A DNA stretch of 8,097 bases. It comes from DASQHM01 sp035632095 (GTDB lineage: Bacteria; Pseudomonadota; Alphaproteobacteria; Ferrovibrionales; Ferrovibrionaceae). The position numbers and the translations under genes were made by a program. The stretch spans positions 1 to 8,097 of the forward strand of contig DASQHM010000258.1 in assembly GCA_035632095.1 (NCBI GenBank), read 5' to 3'. Shown here in pieces: positions 1-5,681 of the stretch (the first letter of the stretch is position 1; every line of letters starts with the position of its first letter). The notes under the pieces were generated by a model that worked only from the letters and a program-made list of their open reading frames with translations, had not been told where the DNA came from and ran no database searches.

Positions 1-260
1 TCCCCATCGTAGTGGTGCCGATCGCGTTCGTGTCTGAGCATTCCGAAACGCTGGTGGAGCTCGATATTGACTACCGCCGCCGCGCGAACGACGCCGGCGT
101 TCCGGCCTATGTGCGCGTGCCGGCATTGGGCACCCATCCGAACTTCATTGCCGCCCTGGAAACCTTGATCCGGCATGCGATAAGGGAATGGAAGCCGCTG
201 CGTTCGGCGGAGGGAGCGCGTCTATGTCCGGCCGCCTGCGGCCGATGCGCCATGGCGTGA
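1..260 (+). CDS. hemH: Ferrochelatase, C-terminal part (5' end outside window)
   Basis: Ferrochelatase inserts Fe2+ into protoporphyrin IX, the last step of protoheme synthesis. Only the last 85 residues are visible, read in the frame that starts at base 3. They include the family signature SEHSETLVELDIDY, which carries the conserved active-site glutamate of the ETL motif, followed by P-A-L-G-T-H-P-N-F-I, typical of the C-terminal end of bacterial HemH. The protein ends in a cysteine-rich tail, CPAACGRCAMA, with spacing C-x3-C-x2-C. Some ferrochelatases carry a [2Fe-2S] cluster, but I cannot say from this fragment whether these cysteines bind one. The stop lies 15 bases before hemJ, which performs the preceding step, so the two are probably co-transcribed. 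Confidence 0.93.
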   Translation, partial: PIVVVPIAFVSEHSETLVELDIDYRRRANDAGVPAYVRVPALGTHPNFIAALETLIRHAIREWKPLRSAEGARLCPAACGRCAMA

Positions 261-275
261 AGGACGCCGGAACCT

Positions 276-707
276 ATGGACTATTATGCCTGGCTCAAGG
301 CGCTGCACATCCTCAGCGTCATCGCGTGGATGGCGGGCATGCTCTATCTGCCGCGGCTGTTCGTCTATCACGCCGCTAGCAAAGCCGGCAGCGAACAGTC
401 GGAAACCTTCAAGGTGATGGAACGCCGGCTCATGCGCGGCATCATCAATCCGGCGATGATCGCCACCTGGATCTTCGGGCTCTCGCTCGCCGCCATGGGC
501 GGGTTGTGGCACGCCCCGTGGCTGCACGCTAAGCTATTGTTAGTCCTTATACTTTCCGGGATCCACGGCCTGCTATCGCGATGGCGCCGCGACTTCGAGC
601 GCGACGCCAACCGGCACAGCCAACGATTTTATCGGGTCATCAACGAAGCGCCGGCCGTTCTGCTGATCGGCATCGTGCTGTTGGTGGTGCTGAAGCCGTT
701 TTCCTGA
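276..707 (+). CDS. hemJ: Protoporphyrinogen IX oxidase HemJ (UPF0093 / CopD-like membrane protein)
   Basis: HemJ oxidises protoporphyrinogen IX to protoporphyrin IX in the inner membrane and replaces HemG/HemY in most alphaproteobacteria. The 143-residue length is normal for the family. Four membrane segments are visible at about residues 5-29, 57-78, 84-100 and 122-140. The N-terminal KALHILSVIAWMAGMLYLPR is the family signature, with the conserved His11 near the start of the first helix; the C-terminus VVLKPF is also typical. A GAAGGA element overlapping the hemH stop (259-264) lies 11 bases before the ATG and supports this start. Its position directly after hemH fits the product-to-substrate relation of the two enzymes. 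Codons 87-93, in the third helix, are unusually AT-rich (CTA TTG TTA GTC CTT ATA CTT) for this gene. Confidence 0.93.
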   Translation: MDYYAWLKALHILSVIAWMAGMLYLPRLFVYHAASKAGSEQSETFKVMERRLMRGIINPAMIATWIFGLSLAAMGGLWHAPWLHAKLLLVLILSGIHGLLSRWRRDFERDANRHSQRFYRVINEAPAVLLIGIVLLVVLKPFS

Positions 708-949
708 AGGCTCTGTCAAATCCGTGACATGGAGGTTGTCGCGCTCAGCCTAAGACTTGCGTTTCGGCTCGGGCCGTGTTTTAAAGTGTTGGCGCAGGTC
801 CGCCCGGACACTGCCATAACCACCAAATACCTGCCACGCAACATCAGCCACGTTGCGAGAGCTATGCGCAAGCGCCGGCAGGTTCAATCCATCCATCCCC
901 GTTCCGGCTTTTCCGTTTGCCCGGACTCTTAACGCAATTCATCACGGTC
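708..949 (+). promoter_or_regulatory. Leader region between hemJ and rho
   Basis: These 242 bases hold no gene I can support. The leader is rich in C and poor in G over two stretches: 811-850 has 17 C and 4 G, and 883-900 has 9 C and no G. Such composition is what Rho favours for loading on RNA, and rho genes are known to be autoregulated by early termination in E. coli. I found no convincing sigma70 promoter: a TTGGCG at about 790 and a CATAAC at about 815 are about 20 bases apart, which is too far. rho may therefore be transcribed from here by a weak or alternative promoter, or by read-through from hemJ. A 67-codon reading frame at 729-932 has no visible ribosome binding site and no recognisable family. 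Confidence 0.45.
837..874 (+). promoter_or_regulatory. Two mutually exclusive hairpins in the rho leader
   Basis: CGCAAC (837-842) is a perfect complement of GTTGCG (852-857) with a 9-base loop. The same central segment, TTGCG (853-857), also pairs with CGCAA (867-871) across a 9-base loop, and two further pairs (851-852 with 873-874) can form past a bulged G872. Only one of the two can form at a time. The arrangement resembles an attenuator switch, but the stems are short and may occur by chance in GC-rich DNA. No T-run follows either hairpin, so any termination here would have to depend on Rho. Confidence 0.3.
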
Positions 950-2206
950 ATGAATCTCCACGAGCTCAAAACCAAATCGCCCACCGAACTTCTCGCTTTT
1001 GCCGAGGAGCTTGCGGTCGAAAACGCCAACACGCTGCGCAAGCAGGACATGATGTTCGCGATCCTGAAGCAGTTGGCGGAAAAGGACGTCGAAATCACCG
1101 GCGACGGCGTGCTGGAAATCCTGCAGGACGGCTTTGGCTTCCTCCGCGCGCCCGAAGCGAACTACCTTCCCGGTCCCGACGACATCTACGTGTCGCCTTC
1201 GCAAATCCGCCGCTTCGGGCTTCGCACCGGCGACACCATTGAGGGCCAGATCCGCTCGCCGAAGGAAGGCGAGCGCTATTTCGCGCTGCTCAAGGTCAAC
1301 TCGATCAACTTCGAGGACCCGGAGAAAAGCCGCCACAAGGTTCACTTCGATAACCTGACGCCGCTCTATCCCGAAGAAAAATTGAAGATGGAGCAGGGCG
1401 ACGCCAAGACCAAGGACATCTCGGCGCGCGTCATCGACCTGATCTCGCCGCAGGGCAAAGGCCAGCGCGCGCTGATCGTGGCGCCGCCGCGCACGGGCAA
1501 GACCGTGCTGCTGCAGAATATCGCCCATTCCATCACCGCAAATCACCCGGAGGTCTATCTCCTGGTGCTGTTGATCGACGAACGGCCGGAAGAAGTGACG
1601 GACATGTCGCGCTCTGTGAAGGGCGAGGTGGTGTCGTCCACGTTCGACGAACCGGCCGCGCGTCACGTGCAGGTCGCCGAGATGGTGATCGAAAAGGCCA
1701 AGCGCCTGGTCGAGCACAAGCGCGACGTGGTGATCCTGCTCGATTCGATCACGCGCCTTGCGCGCGCCTACAACACCGTGGTGCCTTCGTCGGGCAAGGT
1801 GCTGACCGGCGGCGTGGACGCCAACGCCCTGCAGCGGCCGAAGCGTTTCTTCGGCGCCGCGCGCAACATCGAACAGGGCGGCTCGCTCACGATCATCGCC
1901 ACGGCGCTCATCGATACCGGCTCGCGCATGGACGAAGTGATCTTCGAAGAGTTCAAGGGCACCGGTAACTCGGAAATCATTCTCGACCGCAAGCTCGCCG
2001 ACAAGCGCACCTTCCCGGCAATCGACATCACCAAGTCCGGCACCCGGAAGGAAGAGCTGCTGGTCGACAAGGGCACCCTTGCGAAGATGTGGGTGCTGCG
2101 CCGCATCCTCATGCCCATGGGCGTGGTCGACGCGATGGAGTTCCTGCTCGACAAGCTGAAGCACTCGAAGACCAACAAGGAATTCTTCGATTCGATGAAT
2201 ACGTAA
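950..2206 (+). CDS. rho: Transcription termination factor Rho
   Basis: Rho is a hexameric RNA-dependent ATPase that loads on C-rich nascent RNA and releases RNA polymerase. The 418-residue protein aligns with E. coli Rho (419 residues) nearly end to end. Visible are the N-terminal helical part (1-45), the cold-shock-like RNA-binding domain with GDGVLEILQDGFGFLR (51-66) and the IYVSPSQIRRF block (79-89), the Walker A loop APPRTGKT (178-185), the LLIDERPEEVT segment (208-217), Walker B VILLD (261-265), the Q-loop around SGKVLTGGVDA (281-291), and the conserved GTRKEELL (364-371). The frame is open further upstream to 917, but MNLHELK matches the known N-terminus of the family, so the ATG at 950 is chosen; no strong Shine-Dalgarno is seen. 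Residues 181-182 are Arg-Thr where E. coli has Lys-Ala. Confidence 0.97.
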   Translation: MNLHELKTKSPTELLAFAEELAVENANTLRKQDMMFAILKQLAEKDVEITGDGVLEILQDGFGFLRAPEANYLPGPDDIYVSPSQIRRFGLRTGDTIEGQIRSPKEGERYFALLKVNSINFEDPEKSRHKVHFDNLTPLYPEEKLKMEQGDAKTKDISARVIDLISPQGKGQRALIVAPPRTGKTVLLQNIAHSITANHPEVYLLVLLIDERPEEVTDMSRSVKGEVVSSTFDEPAARHVQVAEMVIEKAKRLVEHKRDVVILLDSITRLARAYNTVVPSSGKVLTGGVDANALQRPKRFFGAARNIEQGGSLTIIATALIDTGSRMDEVIFEEFKGTGNSEIILDRKLADKRTFPAIDITKSGTRKEELLVDKGTLAKMWVLRRILMPMGVVDAMEFLLDKLKHSKTNKEFFDSMNT

Positions 2207-2232
2207 ACGCCCCGCACGTGATGCGGGGCGTT
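2206..2232. terminator. Hairpin terminator shared by rho and qor
   Basis: AACGCCCCGC (2206-2215) and GCGGGGCGTT (2223-2232) form a perfect 10-bp stem with a 7-base loop. The first stem base is the last base of the rho stop codon. There is no T-tract on the plus side. On the minus side the stem is followed by a short T-rich stretch (TTTACGTATT), which is also weak. The site lies between two converging genes, so it can serve both directions. Strong GC stem with poor T-run suggests either a pause or RNA-end protection, or a terminator helped by Rho. Confidence 0.7.
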
Positions 2233-2240
2233 CAGCCGTC

Positions 2241-2258
2241 AGCCGATAGCTGTCGGCT
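2241..2258. terminator. Second, weaker hairpin between rho and qor
   Basis: AGCCGA (2241-2246) pairs with TCGGCT (2253-2258) across a 6-base loop; a T-G pair can extend the stem by one. The right arm can instead pair with AGCCG at 2262-2266. For qor transcripts this is met just before the stronger hairpin at 2206-2232, giving a tandem arrangement. No T-run follows in either direction. Confidence 0.35.
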
Positions 2259-2271
2259 CAGAGCCGATTGA

Positions 2272-3246
2272 CTATGGCTTCATCACGATCGAGCCGGTGG
2301 TCTTTCGGCCTTCCAGGTCGCGATGCACCTGTTGCGCATCCTTGAGCGCATAGGTTTGATTGACCTGGATCTTTACCTTGCCGGAGGCCACCACGTCGAA
2401 CAGCTCTTTCGCGGTCGCTTCCAGGTCGGCACGCTTGGCCGTGTAGGTGGCGAGGGTTGGCCGGGTGAAATAGAGCGAGCCCTTGGCGGCGAGGATGCCG
2501 GTCTCGAACGGCGCCACCGGGCCGGACGAATTGCCGAAACTCGCCAGCAGCCCGAGCGGACGCAACGAATCGAGCGAGCCCATGAACGTGGTCTTGCCGA
2601 CCGAATCGTAGACCACCGGCACGCCTTCGCCCTTGGTGATCTCGCGCACGCGCTTGGCGAAGTCCTCCTTGGTGTAGATGATCACGTGGTCGCAGCCGTT
2701 GGCGCGGGCAAGTTTCGCCTTTTCCTCGGAGCCCACCGTGCCGATGACCGTCGCGCCGAGCGCCTTGAGCCATTGGCAGGCGATCAATCCGACGCCGCCG
2801 GCGGCCGCATGGAACAGCACCGTGTCGCCCGGTTGCACCTTGTAGGTGCGGCGAATGAGATACTGCGCGGTCATGCCTTTGAGCATCATCGCGGCGGCGG
2901 TCTGGTCGGAGACGCCTTGCGGGATCTTGATCAAACGGTCGGGCGGCATGAGGCGCTGTTCGGAATAGGATCCCGGCGGCCCGCCGCAATAGGCGACCCG
3001 ATCGCCGGCCTTGACCAACGTGACGCCCTTGCCGACCGCCTCGACCACGCCGGCGCCCTCGCCGCCGATGCCGCTCGGCAGCGCCAGCGGATACAGTCCG
3101 GAGCGGTGATAGGTGTCGATGTAGTTCACGCCGACGGCGGTATGGCGCACGCGCACCTGGCCCTCGCCAGGATCGCCGACGCTCACGTCCTCCCATTGCA
3201 GGACTTCGGGACCGCCGGTCTTGTGGAAACGCATTGCCTTGGTCAT
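2272..3246 (-). CDS. qor: NADPH:quinone oxidoreductase, zinc-free MDR family
   Basis: The 324-residue protein belongs to the QOR / zeta-crystallin branch of medium-chain dehydrogenases, which reduce quinones or enones with NADPH in the cytosol. The N-terminal catalytic domain contains the family block GVNYIDTYHRSGLYP (39-53) and GEGAGVV (62-68). The Rossmann part has HAAAGGVG (146-153), the QOR version of the dinucleotide-binding glycine motif, followed by the conserved GATVIGTVGS stretch (164-173). The zinc-binding cysteines of alcohol dehydrogenases are absent, as expected. Length is close to E. coli QorA (327). The ATG is preceded by AGGGAG about 8-10 bases upstream. It lies 29 bases downstream of dlh and is probably the second gene of that operon; the true substrate cannot be told from sequence. 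Confidence 0.92.
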   Translation of the reverse strand: MTKAMRFHKTGGPEVLQWEDVSVGDPGEGQVRVRHTAVGVNYIDTYHRSGLYPLALPSGIGGEGAGVVEAVGKGVTLVKAGDRVAYCGGPPGSYSEQRLMPPDRLIKIPQGVSDQTAAAMMLKGMTAQYLIRRTYKVQPGDTVLFHAAAGGVGLIACQWLKALGATVIGTVGSEEKAKLARANGCDHVIIYTKEDFAKRVREITKGEGVPVVYDSVGKTTFMGSLDSLRPLGLLASFGNSSGPVAPFETGILAAKGSLYFTRPTLATYTAKRADLEATAKELFDVVASGKVKIQVNQTYALKDAQQVHRDLEGRKTTGSIVMKP

Positions 3247-3275
3247 GAGTCACTCTCCCTGTTTGGATCGGCGAA

Positions 3276-3977
3276 TCAGCCGAGGTTTTTCTTGAAGAAA
3301 TCCGCCGTGCGCTGATTGGCGAGGTCGGCCGCCGCCTTGTCGTAGTGATCGCCGCCGACGCGGGCGAAGGCGTGATCCTGATTTGCGTAGGTATGGATCG
3401 TCACCTGCGCATGGCCTTTCAGCCCGTCGCGGATTTTAGCTTGCGCTTCCGGCGGCACGAACTGGTCCTTGGCGGCCACGTGCAGCATGAGCGGCTTCTT
3501 GATGTTCTTGGCCTCGCCCAGGTGCTCCTGGATGTAGACGCCGTAATATCCGACCGAAGCGTCGATGCCGGTGCGCGCGGCCATGAGATAGGCGAGCCGT
3601 CCGCCGAGGCAGTAGCCGACGCAACCGGCCTTGCCGGTGCAGCCGTCGACTTTCCGCAACGCATCGAGCGTGCTGCCGAGATCGGCGACGCCCTTGTCGA
3701 TGTTGAAGCCCTGGAACAGCTCGAACGCGCGCTTCCATTCGGCTTCCGACTTGTCGGTAAGTTGGATGCCCGGCTGCTGGCGCCAGAACAGATCGGGGCA
3801 AAGCGCAACGTAGCCGGCTGCTGCGAAGCCGTCGGTCAGGTCGCGCATGACCTTGTTGACGCCGAAGATCTCCTGGATGACGACGATGCCCGGGCCCTTG
3901 CCCGACTTGGGCTTCGCCAGATAGCCCATGAAACTGCCGCCGTCTGCGGCTTTGATTTTAATCTCGGTGCCGGCCAT
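3276..3977 (-). CDS. Dienelactone hydrolase family protein
   Basis: This 233-residue alpha/beta hydrolase belongs to the dienelactone hydrolase family, which opens the lactone ring of dienelactones in (chloro)catechol breakdown; many members act on other esters or lactones. The full catalytic set is visible: Glu36 in QEIFG, nucleophile Cys123 in GYCLGG, Asp171 in AKDQFVP and His202 in DHAF, at the same residue numbers as in the classical Pseudomonas enzyme. No signal peptide is seen, so it should be cytosolic. A GGGAGGAA element 7-8 bases before the ATG supports the start. A candidate promoter lies just upstream, and qor follows after 29 bases. No other aromatic-degradation gene is in the window, so a role in catechol pathways is not shown. 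Confidence 0.9.
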   Translation of the reverse strand: MAGTEIKIKAADGGSFMGYLAKPKSGKGPGIVVIQEIFGVNKVMRDLTDGFAAAGYVALCPDLFWRQQPGIQLTDKSEAEWKRAFELFQGFNIDKGVADLGSTLDALRKVDGCTGKAGCVGYCLGGRLAYLMAARTGIDASVGYYGVYIQEHLGEAKNIKKPLMLHVAAKDQFVPPEAQAKIRDGLKGHAQVTIHTYANQDHAFARVGGDHYDKAAADLANQRTADFFKKNLG

Positions 3978-4015
3978 GTCGGTTCCTCCCCATTCGTTGC
4001 TGTGCCGAAAGCGCG

Positions 4016-4044
4016 ACTCTAGCCAAGCGGCACCGCCTTGTCAC
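4016..4044 (-). promoter_or_regulatory. Candidate sigma70 promoter for dlh-qor
   Basis: On the minus strand GTGACA (4044-4039, 5 of 6 matches to TTGACA) is separated by exactly 17 bases from TAGAGT (4021-4016, 4 of 6 matches to TATAAT). A start about 7 bases further on would give a leader of roughly 30 bases carrying the GGGAGGAA ribosome binding site of dlh. It sits in the 78-base gap between xre and dlh, which is the expected place for a separate promoter. Confidence 0.5.
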
Positions 4045-4055
4045 CGCGCTGCCGA

Positions 4056-4409
4056 TCACGTGCGTTTGAGCAATGCCTCGATCTTGGCCAGCGTCTCGTC
4101 CGGCAATTGGCGGATGCTGCGCGCCAGGCGGTTGGCCACTTCCGTCGCCTTCGGCGTGAGGCCCGAGGTGTCGATGACCACGCGCGGATGCGATATCTCG
4201 GCGAGGCGCTGCAACTCTTCCGCTTCGTCCCAGATGATGTGGAAATAGGCGCAGATCGCCTGCACCAGCGCAAAAGGCGGACGGCCGCGATGCCCGTGCT
4301 CGAGCGCCGACAGAAAGGCGGCGGAAATGCCGATATCGGCCGCCATCTGCTTCAACGTGACGCCGCGCTTTTGCCGCAGTTCGCGCACGCGCGCGCCGAA
4401 CGGGGTCAT
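4056..4409 (-). CDS. Xre-family helix-turn-helix DNA-binding protein
   Basis: The 117-residue protein starts with a Cro/C1-type helix-turn-helix: FGARVRELRQKRG (4-16), then helices 2 and 3 in VTLKQMAADIGIS (17-29) and AAFLSALEHGHRG (30-42). The remaining part to about residue 70 completes the five-helix fold. A C-terminal extension (about 73-117) has a short V-V-I-D-T segment and a charged helix ending in IEALLKRT; I do not recognise a known domain in it. It is probably a transcription regulator, target unknown. Its ATG overlaps the stop of the Smr gene by 4 bases (ATGA), so translation is likely coupled. No own promoter is visible. Confidence 0.88.
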   Translation of the reverse strand: MTPFGARVRELRQKRGVTLKQMAADIGISAAFLSALEHGHRGRPPFALVQAICAYFHIIWDEAEELQRLAEISHPRVVIDTSGLTPKATEVANRLARSIRQLPDETLAKIEALLKRT

Positions 4410-5008
4410 CGCCTGCGCTTCAGCAGCACATAGAGCGCGCCGTCGCCGCCGTGGCGCACCGTCGCCGGATGCACTGCCAAGATCCTGACGCGCATCTCCG
4501 GTTCGGCCAGCCAGCGCGGCACCGCGCCGCGCAGCACGCCGCTCCGCTCCGGCATGAAGCCGCTATCCGCTTCGCGCTTCGCCGCGCCCTTGCCGGTGAT
4601 GACCAGCACGCACCGGCGCTCCGCCGCGGCCGAGTCGGCGATGAAGCGGCGGAGTGCGTCATGCGCCGCGTCCTGGGTTAAGCCGTGCAGGTCGAGGCGC
4701 GCGTCGATGACGAACTTGCCGCGTCTCAGCCGGTCGGCGCTGCCCTGATCCAGTCCGGCGATGCGGGCGCGGCGTGACGCCGGCAGCGCGGGCGGCGGCG
4801 TGGCCGGAGCGATCGCCGGCGCGGGCGCCGGCTTGTCCTTTGGCCGGGGTTTGGCAGCGGCCGGCGGTGGCACAATTGACGGGGCGACGGGCGGCCGTTG
4901 CAGCGGCTTGGTATCGCGCATCGCATGACGCCAGAGCTCGATTTCCTCCGGCGGCAAATGCTTGGGCGGGGGCGCGCCGCCGCGGCCTCGTTCAGGTCGC
5001 CTCGTCAT
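4406..5008 (-). CDS. Smr-domain protein (MutS2 C-terminal-like)
   Basis: The 200-residue protein has an N-terminal segment with LPPEEIELWRHAMRDTKPL (about 18-36), typical of alphaproteobacterial stand-alone Smr proteins, a Pro/Ala-rich linker (38-77), and a C-terminal Smr domain (about 103-198). The domain shows the LDLHG motif (105-109), TGKG (138-141) and HGGDGALYVLLKR (186-198). Smr domains bind nucleic acid and some cleave branched DNA or RNA; the role of this branch is not known. The start is fixed by sequence: an in-frame TGA lies 9 bases upstream of the ATG with no start codon between. The first 17 bases overlap the end of lutC. The linker is encoded by very GC-rich DNA with a perfect 8-bp inverted repeat at 4815-4832. 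Confidence 0.9.
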   Translation of the reverse strand: MTRRPERGRGGAPPPKHLPPEEIELWRHAMRDTKPLQRPPVAPSIVPPPAAAKPRPKDKPAPAPAIAPATPPPALPASRRARIAGLDQGSADRLRRGKFVIDARLDLHGLTQDAAHDALRRFIADSAAAERRCVLVITGKGAAKREADSGFMPERSGVLRGAVPRWLAEPEMRVRILAVHPATVRHGGDGALYVLLKRRR

Positions 5009-5681
5009 CGACGAGGATCACATGCAGGCGGCGGGGTCCGTGCGCGCCCATGATGAGCGTGAGCTCGATATCGGCGGTGCGCGACGGGCCGGTGACGAAA
5101 TTAACCGTGCGCGGCATGAAGGTGCCGTCGCGCTTGCCTTCGCGGGCGCGCAACTTGGCGAAGCCTTCCTCGTAGGCGCCGACCACGTCCTTGGCATGCA
5201 GCACCACGATGTGATTGTCGGGCAGGAAATTGAGCGTCGCCGGCGTATCGCCGCTGGAGGTCAGCATGAGCGTGCCGGTCTCCGCCACCGCCGCGAAGCA
5301 GGGCGTGACGCTCACCATGTCCGAGCCGACCGCGCGGCCGCGCGCGATTTCCAGCAGCGGACGCTTGCTCCACGGAATGCGGTCGAGCGAGGCGTCGGGC
5401 GACATCTTGATGGTCGATGGCAGATTGTTCTTGGCGAGGTAATCCGCCACCACGTCGGGCACCGTTTCGAGGTCCGCCACGCGGCTCACGGTCGCCGACA
5501 CCGCTTCGGCCATTTTGACAAACAGCGCGACCTGGCCTGCGTGATCGGTGCGCGAGCGCTGCGGAATGAGGTTGGGTTCGTGCGCGGCGATGCGGGCTTC
5601 GAGCTTCTTCACGGCTTCCGCATCGAGGGCGCCGCGCTTCAATCCGCGCCGGAGATTGCCGAAAATCTGCTCGCGGCTCAT
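4992..5681 (-). CDS. lutC: Lactate utilization protein C (LUD domain)
   Basis: LutC is the small subunit of the LutABC (YkgEFG-type) complex that oxidises L-lactate to pyruvate. The 229-residue protein has an N-terminal helical segment (1-60) and a LUD domain with the conserved AETGTLML (133-140), the PDNHIVVLHAKDVVG stretch (154-168) and the C-terminal GPSRTADIE and GAHGP motifs (198-215). The same frame stays open far upstream to 6950, but that part only shadows lutB; the ATG at 5681, overlapping the lutB stop as ATGA, gives the expected N-terminus MSREQIFGNL. It overlaps the downstream Smr gene by 17 bases. Confidence 0.92.
   Translation of the reverse strand: MSREQIFGNLRRGLKRGALDAEAVKKLEARIAAHEPNLIPQRSRTDHAGQVALFVKMAEAVSATVSRVADLETVPDVVADYLAKNNLPSTIKMSPDASLDRIPWSKRPLLEIARGRAVGSDMVSVTPCFAAVAETGTLMLTSSGDTPATLNFLPDNHIVVLHAKDVVGAYEEGFAKLRAREGKRDGTFMPRTVNFVTGPSRTADIELTLIMGAHGPRRLHVILVDDEAT

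Noticed and set aside
798..809. Small palindrome GTCCG-CC-CGGAC in the rho leader
   Set aside because: The loop is too short, leaving about four usable pairs, and nothing else marks the site.
729..932. 67-codon frame in the rho leader as a leader peptide gene
   Set aside because: No Shine-Dalgarno before the ATG and no recognisable sequence. It may simply be open by chance, though conservation was not testable here.
917..949. Eleven-residue N-terminal extension of Rho
   Set aside because: Family alignment puts the start at MNLHELK (950); the extension has no counterpart in E. coli Rho.
929..2164. Long open frame (411 codons) antisense to rho
   Set aside because: Its product is rich in His, Arg and Asp with no family resemblance, as expected for the reverse complement of a GC-rich gene; rho on the other strand is certain.
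2323..3315. Long open frame (330 codons) antisense to qor
   Set aside because: Low-complexity His/Arg/Gly-rich translation spanning past the end of qor; a shadow of strong third-position GC bias.
4815..4832. Perfect 8-bp inverted repeat with a 2-base centre in the smr gene
   Set aside because: It lies in the codons of the Ala/Pro-rich linker, where GC-only sequence makes palindromes likely; the 2-base loop cannot form a stable hairpin tip.
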